From Bolinopsis microptera (lineage: Eukaryota; Ctenophora; Tentaculata; Lobata; Bolinopsidae), in contig NC_087079.1 in assembly GCF_026151205.1 (NCBI RefSeq), forward strand, positions 2,885,730-2,949,729: a stretch of 64,000 bases of DNA, in the 5' to 3' direction. Shown piece by piece: positions 42,401 to 54,400 of this stretch. The translations under genes were made by a program, and so were the position numbers. The notes below the pieces were generated by a model. The model saw only the letters and a list, made by a program, of their open reading frames with translations, did no database searches and had not been told where the DNA came from. How positions within the stretch are numbered: the stretch's first letter is position 1; every line of letters starts with the position of its first letter.

Positions 42401-45400
42401 TAGCTTATGCTCCAACTGAGGATGCAGCAGTCGGGGTAAAGGATGACTTTTATCAGCAGCTATCTGGGGCATTTGATGAACTACCAGCTCATGACGTGAA
42501 GTTTTTACTTGGAGATCTAAATGCTCGCATTGGCCAAGATAACTCAGCTTGCTCCGGTGTGATTGGTAAGCATTCCCTTCACGTTTCATCAAATGACAAC
42601 GGCCTTCGACTATTAGATTTCTGTGCATTACATCAGTTGACAATCGGTGGGACGCTTTTCCAGCATCGTGATATTCATAAAGGAAGTTGGAAGTCTCCAG
42701 ATGGCCGCACAGTAAATCAGATTGACCATGTCTGTATTTCTACCAAGTGGAGTCACTCTCTACTTGACGTAAGATCATGCAGGGGTGCAGACATTGGCTC
42801 CGATCATTATTTGGTTCGGGGTCAATTTAGAGTCAAACTTATGGCAGTTCAAAAAATGAACGCCTCTCGTAGGATATCTCCAGCAATTGAGAATCTTAGA
42901 GATCAGTCCAAGGTTGAAGAGTACTGCATTGCTCTTCAAAATCGTTTTAGCTGCCTACCAATGGAGGAGAATCTTGATGGAGAATGGACATTAGTTAAGG
43001 ATACTATTAAAGAAGTGTCTATGGAGGTACTGGGTGAGCGCCCCCGGCGCAGAAAGCAGCAGCATTTGTCTCAGGAGACAAAAACCCTTATTGCAGAACG
43101 CAGTAAGATTAAACAGATGGCGCCTAGTGACAAAAACAATAGGAGCGAGTATTCTCGGGCCAACAAACTTGTCAAAAAGAGCTGCAGGAAAGACGACGAG
43201 AATTGGGCTCTTAGAGTTGCAGCAGATCTGGAAACAGCTGCTGTCCATGGCCGTCAAAGGGAAGTCTGGCAACGGATAAAAACACTGTCCGGTAAGAAGA
43301 ATCGAAAATCAACTGCTGTAAGAGACAAATCCGGGAAGTTGATTGCTGATCCCTCTGCTCAGACAGAGAGAGATGGGGAGAACATTTTTCGGAGCTATTA
43401 AACCCTCCTCCCACGAATGCGGATATGTCTGACCTGGACCATCTTGAAGTGGTTCCATGCTTTCCTTATCTTGGTGATGGTGATGGTCCCCCCACAAGAC
43501 TTGAGATTTTAAACTGTCTCAAAAAATTGAAGAACCACAAAAGTGCTGGGATTGACGAAATCTCTAATGAGCAGTTAAAGTATGGGGCAAGTGGTCTTGT
43601 GGATAGGATGGAGAAATTGTTCTCTAAAGTTTGGAATTCAGAAGCAGTGCCTGACGACTGGTTGAAAGGCATCGTGATAATTGTACCAAAGAAGGGTGAT
43701 ACCTCTCATTGCTCCAATAATAGGGGGATCACTCTAAGATCTACAGCATCTAAACTGTATCAAATCATCACGGTTTAGAAAGTTTGCTACGAGACAATCA
43801 GTGTGGGTTTAGAAAGAACAGATCATGCATTGATCAGATTTATTCACTCCGCACTATTATACATAACTGCATTGAATATAATCTCCCCCTGTATGTAAAT
43901 TTTGTGGACTTCAAGGCAGCTTTTGATTCCATCGACAGGAATTATATTTGGAAAGCTTTCAGTCATTATGGCCTGCCATGTAAATACATTCGAATAATAC
44001 AGGCATTCTTTAATGGAACTGTTAGTGCTGTTAGACACAATGGTGAACTATCAGAATGGTTTGAAGTAAGTTCAGGCAGTGGCCAAGGAGACATTCAGGG
44101 TCCCCCACTTTTTAATGTCTGCCTCAATGTGGCTGCTGAGAGAACAGAAAGCAACAAAGTGGTGTCCCACGGAGCGGTTCTTCAAAGATCTATCAGTCCG
44201 CTTGTTGATGATATCACTGTGTTAGATACAGATTATGCAGATGACATGGCTGTCCTGGATAACAGCGAGGAAGGTCTTCAAGAAACAACTGACCTTTTGT
44301 GTATGTATGGTGCCCAGGGAGGTCTTAGAATCAATCACAATGGTAAAAAGACTGAGGCTATGGTCATTGGTAAAGCAACCTCTCAACGGCCATACACGAA
44401 AGAAGCCACAGTGAACATCACTGTTGAAGACACGCCAGTGCAGCAAGTTAGTGACTTTACGTACTTAGGTACAATTATTTCCAGCGACGGTACTATCGAC
44501 CGTAAGCTGTCAGCTAGGATTCAGAAAGCTTCCGGAGCCTTCAATCAACTGAGTAATATATGGAAAAACCGCAACATCCAGTCTTATACAAAGATCAGGA
44601 TTTATAAGGCAGCGGTTTTGACAATATTGTTATATGGTAGTGAGGTTTGGAACACAACCAAAAAGCAGCTACATCGCTTTGAGGTGTTCCATCAGCGTTG
44701 CTTGAGGAGAATACTTAGGATAAGATGGCTCGATCGGGTTAGAAACACTGAAGTGCTGGAGCGTGCAAAGATAAATCCAGTAGAGACGTACATAGGAGCA
44801 AACCGCCTGCGTTGGTTTGGCCATGTCACCAGAATGCCAGACACTAGGCTTCCTAAGTACCTGCTTAATTGGACCCCTGCCCATGGGAGAAGATCTAGGG
44901 GCCGTCCAAGAAAGAACTGGAGGAAATGTTTGCTGGAAGATGCTGCATCGTTTACAGGAAACACTGACATAGACCTAGAAGGAGCGAGCGAGATGGCTAG
45001 TGACCGCAAACTTTGGAGGGAGATGATACGTCACAAACGGGAGTTCATTGGTGCAGGCCACTCGAATGATTGAGGAGACCTAATCAAGTACAAGTAAGTA
45101 CAATGTTTAAAAGTTTAACTAACTTTATCGAGCAGAAAAAACCATCACATACTTCAACACGATCACATACTAACCATGAAAACTATAGCTTCAAAATATA
45201 AACTTTTGGGGAAACCTGTATTTGCAGTATTTGTTGATTTTAAAAAAGCATTCGACTCAGTATGCCGTCAAGCCCTTTTCCTCAAACTCGCAAAAAATGG
45301 CATACTAGGTTCCGTACAGACTCAACTCTGCACCCATGTCAATATGTTCATTATATGCAAGCCTCTTGATTTATAACTGGAAATTTCTACAATGTCCTCA

Positions 45401-48400
45401 AAAATATGTACTCAAACTCGTACGCTTACATAAAATTATCTGGTCATCTTAGTAAACGCTTTCAGATACGTAAAGGTACAGAACAAGGTCACCCACCCTC
45501 CCCTGACCTTTTTAAAGTTTTTCTCAGTGATATGTCCTGCCTCCTAGATTTTCCAAATTGCCCCGTACTTTCAAATATGACTGTTAGCCACCTGCTGTGG
45601 GCGGATGACCTTATACTCCTTTCACTCGATCAGGAAACCACTCAAATGCAACTTAATATTCTCGGTAATTTTTGTAAGGAGTGGGGCATTGAAATCAATG
45701 AACTCAAAACTCAAACAGTCATCTTTGGTAAGAAAGCGTTAAAACAGGACGTACGAAACATCAAATTTACACTCAACGGATCTAATCTTGAAATTGTTGA
45801 CAGTTATTGTTACCTTGGATTTGAACTTCATCAATCGGGTCAAGTGCAGATCGCTCAACAAAACCTTAAAACCAAAGCAATGCGTGCATTTTTTGGCCTG
45901 AAAAGGGTTGTCATGCGTTCAAAGTTATTTTTTAAAGCACTCCTTACACTGTTCGACTCTCTCATCAAGCCCATTTTATTATATGGTGCTCCAATATGGA
46001 CACCCACTAGTACGATCAATAAGTCTCTTTGCAAAACGATTAACTCGACAGAAGCAACCGCTACTAACTTACTTAAAAAATCAGCGCCTCTCTGCAAGAA
46101 AGAGTGCATATTTCATTCCTGAAATGGGCATTGGGAGTCCATCGTAAAGCATCAAATGTAGGTGTATGGGGAGAAACAGGAAGAATTCCTCTGATTTATC
46201 AATCAATTCACTTAACATTAAATTACTTCAAAAGGCTAAATACAAAATCAAAGTCGAATTCGTTTGTAACTGCAGCCGTAAAAGAACAAAAATCACTAAA
46301 CTTACCTTGATATCGATACATAAAACCACTCCTTGAACTAGATGACATTTACAAACTAGACCACGTAACCGGGCATCGAATTCTCAATACAAATGCAGCC
46401 AACAAAGCCGAGCCCAACCCTCTAAGTGATCACAAATTATTTAAAGACTCCCTCAAAAATCAGTCTAATTTTAGTCAATGTATCAAACCACTATGCAGCA
46501 AAAAATATAGAATTCCTAACATCATCAAAGCTCTAACCAATCAATTCAAAAAATGTTGGGAATATCAGAAATCTAATTCTTCTTAACTCTCATTCTATCA
46601 CTCAATCAAACACACCTTCAACCGAGAGCCCTACTTACACTTGTGCAAAGGCTTCTCTCGTCGTTATAGCACCACAAAACTTAGAATCAGCGCCCATGAT
46701 CTCCATATTGAAAAAGGCAGATACTCCAACACACCCCGTGAGCAAAGACTATGTGCTTGGTGTCAAATCAAGTATGGGCGTTGATACCATCGAAGACGAG
46801 TCACATGTTCTTTACATATGTGACTTGTATTCAAAACAGAGGTCGAAATTAGTCAACAATCTTTCTAAAATGCCACTCATTGAAATAAGCACTGAAATCA
46901 CCGACTCAAGCAATATCAATGAAACAAATCTCAAAATCCATCTTATGGAAATTTTGTCTCCTTACTCAACTGTAATTCCTCAAAATCGCCAGAGCCTCCA
47001 TATTCACTGCCACCGTTCACTTAATATTCAACACCCCACAGTATATTCAATTTCAAGAAAGGCGCTCCTATGCTGTCAATTGTGTGTGCACTTATTTTCT
47101 TCGCTGCTCCGAAGAGCGAAATAGCTTCACCGAAGATATGCGTCAACGTAATTCAAATGCACGAAACTTAAACAATTTTACTATCAATTTGGTGAGAACC
47201 TCGCGAATTAGTCATAATTAAGATTTAAGGATAACCCTCATGGCCCTGACTTCAAGGAAAGATGAATGTTTTCATTAATCTCTGTACAATTATGACGGTC
47301 CATGATAATGGATCTATAATTTAATTTTAATCCTGTGTAAATCCTTAATCCTGTGTAATCCTGTGTAAATCCTGTGTAATCTATTATTACATAATTGAAA
47401 CAATGAAATAAAATTCAAATCTTGTTACTCAGATAATATATTTACGTAAGTATTATAGATACTAGCAGGAACCCGTATAACCCTGAAATGGTGTCAAGAC
47501 TCAAGAAACTAAAATAATTATTACCTATTTAATTCGAGTTTTTGAGGGGTCCAAATCTTGGGCTCTAAAACTCCTGCGATTATGTGTTACTGACTCAGCG
47601 GGTTAATAATCCTACCCTTTTTAACTGCGGCAGTGAAATCCCGGCCGAAGGGATTGAAAGTTAAACCGACTTTTAATTAACGGGTTAAAGTATATAACAT
47701 ATTCTAAACATTTTTTTGCATTAATGTAGTCTTAATAAACGAGTTTGTTGTCTTAATGTTGTTTTAAGTGAATTTTTTGTCTTAATGTTGTCTTAAATGA
47801 GTTTTTTGTCTTAATGTTGTTTAATGTTGTCTTAATGTTGTCTTAATGTTGTCTCAATGTTGTTTTAATATTTTATCATATTTTGTTGTCTTATCGGTGT
47901 TTGTTATCTTAATGTTGTCTTATTGCTGTCTTATCGTTTGTTGTCTTATTGGTGTTTGTGGCGTTAATGTTGTCTTATTGTTGCATAGGTGTTCGTTCAA
48001 GTGGCTTAGATATGAATTTCATTTATTATTGTAGCTAACACTGTTCAGAAATTTCTGTTTCTGTTAAGTTGTTGATTACATTGAGGACTATACTATTAGA
48101 GAGTTAGAACTGAGTCTTAGAAAACTGTTGTTTTTATATATGCAACTTGTTTTGTGGTTTCTAATTTCTGCTTTCTTTTTTTGGAGAGGCGAGACAATAT
48201 TTTCTAACAAGCAGCAATCCAGGCGAAGATTGGCTTATTGCCAACGCCTCCTTTCACCCATATGCCGTACTAATATTATTTTATAGTTTGCATTACGATT
48301 GTGCAACTATACTTTACTCCGTTTCCTTGCACAAATACTCAACGTTATATTTGTAACACCTTTTACCAACACGTGAGATGTATCCTTGACATCACAATGC

Positions 48401-51400
48401 TTGGCTCAGAATCTGTGTTCAAGTAGTGTCATACTGCACTTTACTACTTTATCAGACTGGTAATAAGACACCCCAATGTGTAATAAACTGATAGAATTAT
48501 AGGATGATAGATCTTTAACTTTACATAAATATTACTTCCTGGAGATTATTCGGTATTAGCTAAGTTATCTAACCATGATATAAAACCATTGTATATCCTA
48601 TATCACAACTTCATTCAGATTCAACGGAGGTTAGTCATCCAGCGTCATAAACGTTTGCTTACACGGTATTGTTCAAACATCATGTGGACACAACATCATG
48701 TGGACACAACTCACTTCACCTTTTGTGAACGTTCCTAATTAATCAAGAGATTTCTAATTAATTGGTTACTAAAAATTAAAGAAACCCTACCTCTCCAGAT
48801 ATGTTCTCCGTGATAACGGTAAGTGGATCAGACCGTGGTTCAGTTATACTGATAACAGCTCACGATACAGAACCTGCTATAGTCTTCAAACACCTGTCTG
48901 GACGGGAGAAAAACAAGGAGTATAGGCTGGCCCAGTTCATCAAGGTTAGAGCTAAAAAACTTATACAGTTGTTAATTTCCGGGTGGGAACATTACGCTTT
49001 CCTTTTTATTTATTCAGTCATCAGCATGACAAACATTCTTAATTTTACCCAGAAATGTTAACATTGGGATTTCATCCTAACAGATTCTATTCAGAATCTG
49101 GCTCGTAAACATGATTATTTGTTTTTGTTTTACTTTAAGTTTATTTGTTTTGCAGGTAGACAAGTTGACTGCGTACGAAGTTAGTTTAGAAGCGTTATCA
49201 GGGGAAAGCTATCACTTTATCACCAAACGTCCAGATGCTCTTATCAGGTAAATCTAGAGTAAGGGTGTTCAAGTGAAAATAAGCTGGATGACCCTATATC
49301 CTGGCATTTTATAACGTGATAATACACGAATGGATGCATTTTGTACCTCAAAATATTTTTGTCGCGTCGACCGAACGTTTTTATAAACGAGTTAAAACCC
49401 AAATTGGATGTTTTTTTCTAGAAAAAGACCTAAAACTCGGAAAAATGCCGCGGGGTATATCTGAAATAAATACGTTTGCGTGCTGTGACTATGAGTATTA
49501 TCAATATCAAAACCCGGGACAACCTATTTATTTCTCACTGTATTTTGTATTTACCCTGTAAGTGTAAGTTTAATTATATTTGTAGAAATCTGAAAATAAT
49601 GTAGTATGCAGTATGACAATGATGCAATTTTCAGAAAGCTTGAAAGTAGACAAGTGGCTGAAGATTTGAGTCAGTCTCTGCCAACCAAATCACGTGAGTC
49701 TAACGAAACATTCATAATGTATATTACAGTATACTGTCACTGTGATTAACGAATATTTGATATTTATGAATATCAAATCCTGACATAAATGCTATATTAT
49801 GTTGGTGAACACGATTAACGCATGGTATTTGAAATCTCCTGAGACCAAACACTTCAAGATCCCCTTACTCATATTTAATCTGTTGTATCCCAGATGATAA
49901 CAACACAGACCAGTATGCCAGTAGACAAGGCTACACCCCAGCCTTCATGTCTGCTCGTGAAGTGGCTCACGTTCCAGTAGATTACCTGTCAATGAACGAC
50001 CTTAATACCAGACAACAACCAGCTCAACCCCCTCCTCGACCAAACGTCAGACCTCCCGCTCCAATGCCTTACTCCAGGACACCAGTGGACCCATCCCAAC
50101 CATCTCCAGAAAGACCTCCAGAAAGACCTCCACCCCCCTCTCCTGTCCCTCCTCGCAGACCTGCTCCACGTGTTCAATCAGGCCCGGACTACTCCTTCCC
50201 TACCTCGACGGGAGGGAGGATACCTACTCCGGACTACATACCAATGGATCATCCTTCATCTGGTTTTGAAACCCAAGATGATTACCTTTGCATGGATCAG
50301 ATGACAATCAAAACTGACCCTGATTACTTGATTATGGATAAAGGGTATCAAGATCCCCTGATAGCAGATTATCTTACTATGGATGATATTGATATGGATC
50401 AGAATCGTCAGAAGTTTGATGATTACCCTACCAACGATAGACCAACCGGTGAGATTATTCAACTATATCTTTTAATCAAGTTACTCTTATGATAATTTCA
50501 AGCTCAGAATTATGAGCACTGCGGATTAACCCGATCATTTATGAAAATATTGTAGATCTTGGTGTCAACTAAACCTTATTTTTATTATCTCGATTATCAA
50601 ATTGCATTTTTAATGAATTATACCATCAGATTCCAACATTGCATTTGATGACGACGATGACATCTACTTTGACCCTAGTCTAGCCCCGCCACCTGTTCCT
50701 GTCCGGCTTGACAACAAGCCGCCTACACCACCGCCACCACCAAGAACTGAGAACTCATCTTATTTATCCGGTAAGATTAGTGGCTCTTTTCATATATGCT
50801 GCCTTTTGACGTGTAAATTCTGCAGTTAAGTGAAATGCTAAAGTGGTTTAGAACATATTCGTAATGAAACTGCGGTTAGAAAGGACGTTAATTAACCAGC
50901 CCACTGTACTGGTGATAGAAGCAACCGTATTAATTGTAAATTAACAATAAACACAATTTAACGTTCAGTTGGACATGTTATCGTTTCTAATTTTGGGAAG
51001 ACTTATTTAATTTTGTATAAGTGTTACAAAAACGAACTGCTTTATCACATGATGATTGTCTGAGTTGATCGATCGGATAGGATGATCCTATTTTTTCTGA
51101 ATTACTAAGGGTATCGTGACTTCATGCCTTAACCATTTAGTCAAGAAAATATTTGAAAATTGAACACCAATGTATCAGTATCACCAACATTATTGGCCCT
51201 TATTAGGCGAAATTCGGATCCTGTGGCCGTATGTACAGGCGCTTTTACCAGTCAGCTTAAGGGCAGAGACATTAGGGCTAATAAAAGTGGCCTAATTACC
51301 TTCCAACTGCCTCGCTGAAACTTTGTGGCACCCATTTTTAAGGTCACTAAAAAACAAACAAAAACTGTCGGGTACTTTTTCCGGTGCCCGGGATATGGTA

Positions 51401-54400
51401 CATTTTGCTCCCAAATCGATTTATTTTTCGTAAATTCAGGAAAAAAGCGCCAGGACCCTCTGATGTCGCCCATCATGCAGCATCTCCCACAAATATTCAA
51501 TACAACTGAATCACAGCAAGCACAACTAAACACACAGATCCCAAATCACTTAGAAAGAAATCCAAAACTACGTAGGCCCTGTAACATCCTCTGGTGATAC
51601 AGGAGAGGATGATCGAGACCACATCAGTCACACTGAGGTTATCGAGTTGATGAAAAAGCTTCGTGAGAGAGGCTCACGGAGGTCCGTGAACTACCCCAGT
51701 CCCAGACGAACTTGTTGTGAGTCCTCGTAATGTTATGTATGTGATGAATGTGTACTGACATACTGCATGTTTATGTTCTGACATGCTGCATGATTGCATG
51801 TTCGGAATGTTTCATGTCCTTTCAAAATTTGAAATTTCGACGCTGGATTGAACTTGTTTTATTAGAAACCCGAGACGTCTTTAACAGGTGTCCAATACTC
51901 ATCCTTGTGGTATACACATTTGGTGTTGTTAACATCATTTTTTTTATTTATGTCTTCATACATTTTTTTAATCATGTGATATTGGTGAAACAACTGGTTA
52001 TATTTAAGTTGGATTACTTTAATTCTCTGTACATGAATCTACAAATACCAGATTAAACAAACGTAGATCCACCGGCCTAAATGGGGCAGTTCGTTTCATC
52101 TACAACATACAAGATAGAACCACGGAAATAGTTCCCTTCTACAAGAAGTCCCACATACTCCCTATAGACGGAGACCAGCGAAATGTCTTTCTATTAACCT
52201 ACACATCAGTTCACAGTATTGCACCTAGTTACCTCAAAGCATTACTGGATGTGGATGTAGTTGATACAGAACTTTCAAACACCATGACCAGGTCGAAGAG
52301 ACCGGGTGACCATCTCTTGCTGAAGATACCAAAGAATAAAATGTCCAAAGTTGATGACAGACGTTTCTAAAGCCATGCACCGGTTGCATGGAACTCTCTT
52401 CCGACTTCCACTGATGTTGAGATGTATTATTGATACCAACTGTTTCAAGCGAATGTTAAAGAATCATATAATCAGTTGTGATGTTTTTTCTTTCCATTGT
52501 TCCAACACACCTTGGCTTTTATTTTTTACCGCACTCCATTTTATGTCTTGATCTCTACCTTTCTAGGATATGTTTCTCTTTTGGTTGATTATGTCACTGG
52601 ACTAACCGTTTTATACCTACATGTATTATATGGTTTCTACTTCTTTTTAGTTTAGTGTTGTTTACAATAAAAGATGTTTTAATTTTGTCCTAGCCTTATA
52701 ATGAGTTATACTTTTGTTCACTTTTCCAAATTTGCTCACATCACTCACAGTCAGCTGCTCTGACATGGTTGACCACTTTCCTTGTGTTGTTGGTTAATTA
52801 TATGAGCGGGGTATAAATAGCAAATTATAAATACCTCATTTCATATTCAACCATCAAGTGGTTAAACAATATTAAAATTATTTTTTTTACAGTTGATTGT
52901 GATTAATTTTCCCTTTGAAATTACTCAAAACCCTACCTGATGCTAATAATACTATTACTACACCGATGGCGAAGCACAGACCTTTTGCTTCATGTCGTTT
53001 CTCCTGAGGGGTTAAAATCATATTTAAAACTACGCAATACGACATAGGCTCTAGGTTTCGTAAGGGATTTTTCACGTTGGGATGCGAAATGGCTGTTACA
53101 AGTAACAATCAGTTCACCTTCTTGTAGTTGTCACAATCTCAAGCGTGTAAATTTCCCAAATATCATGCAAATGACGCCAGGTATGGTGACAGAACCTCCT
53201 CCTCCTCCTCCTCCTCCTCCTCCTCCTCCTCCTCATCCTCCTCTTCCTCCTCCTAGTACTGATCGTCCTTCCCTGCATGACAACCCCTCTCTTGGGTGCA
53301 GACAAGCACTCAATATACCTACGTTATACAGTAATTTGCTGTGTTCAGATTTATATACGTCACTTCGTTGATTTTTTACTGCTTTCATGTTTGATTATGC
53401 TACATGTTTAATTGAGTAATGAGTACTTGTAAAATTATTATGTGCGATAAATTTGCAACGATGATTACAGAGACGTGAAGATCCACTTATCTTTTCAAGC
53501 TGTCCTCAGTGTTTGATAAATAGTTTGATTTTGAATGATTTTAGGCATTTTTCATATTGATTGTCCGTTTCTTAATCTAATTTATAAAGCTGCCAGCTAA
53601 GGTTTTGCAATTTTTCGACTGGTTTTGTTGCTAAATTACGTGATGACGAGAAGCCATTCATTTGAGTTGACCTTGCCTGAAAAGTACTGAAAAGTACAAC
53701 ATACTGATATCAGTCAACGCTTTTCCAATAGGTCGACAAGAGTGTTGATCGACTTTTTCCACTGACGGTTCCAGCTATGACGCCCAATATTTCACCCTAT
53801 CCCTTTATAGGCGAAGTTCAACTACGAACAAGGAATACTGTATCGGAAAGTGGCAGAGCGCCAGCAATTAGAAGACATTCAGAACTCCCTCCCTCTACCA
53901 TCTGGCATCAAGCCAACATTCCAAACTTCTTACCTCCTTCTCCTCCTCCTACTGATTATTGTAACCACTACATGTTATCCTCGTCATTTTTGTATTTGTC
54001 ATTTAAGGTCTTATATTCATTGGAAACTCCTGCCTAAAATAATTTAGGAATTTAGAAATAAGTCAACATTTATGTTGGTCCTAAATAATAACTATAAGTA
54101 TAGATGGATGGGAAAAGCGAGCAACCAATTTCGTTCTCGATATCTTATTTTGCATGCATTTGAGAACGGTAATTTAAAATGATATTTATTTTTTCATTTG
54201 GAAAAACGGTCCAATTTTGGGCTTTGGTTTAAAAATATCATTTCTTGTTAGTTAATGTCAGGAACCTTTGCAAATTCAAATTTTAAAACTGAGACTTTCC
54301 ATAAAAAGCGAGGTAAGTTTTACGATAATTTTACCTATTAAAACATTCGCATGTGTTTGCTTACCACCACTGTGACAACCTCTTTCCTCAGCAGAAGTAG

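Larger units (their letters stand above)
51717..54391. other. adaptor intron 10 with LINE fragment and CCT microsatellite
   Basis: It contains a CR1/L2-like LINE 3' fragment (52075-52560, with AATAAA near 52669) and a (CCT)n microsatellite (53198-53260). An open segment after a TTCCAG acceptor at about 53773 (from TCT ATG ACG CCC) would fit the adaptor's reading phase, but no good donor was found, so it is not included in the model. Confidence 0.5.

Noticed and set aside
49316-49561. 81-codon ORF between adaptor exons 6 and 7
   Set aside because: Lies wholly in an intron whose flanking phases already agree; no motif.
53114-53371. Arg-rich (minus) and Pro-rich (plus) ORFs
   Set aside because: Both are translations of the (CCT)n microsatellite. 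Joining the plus-strand one to the adaptor after its AG would create a stop at the junction.
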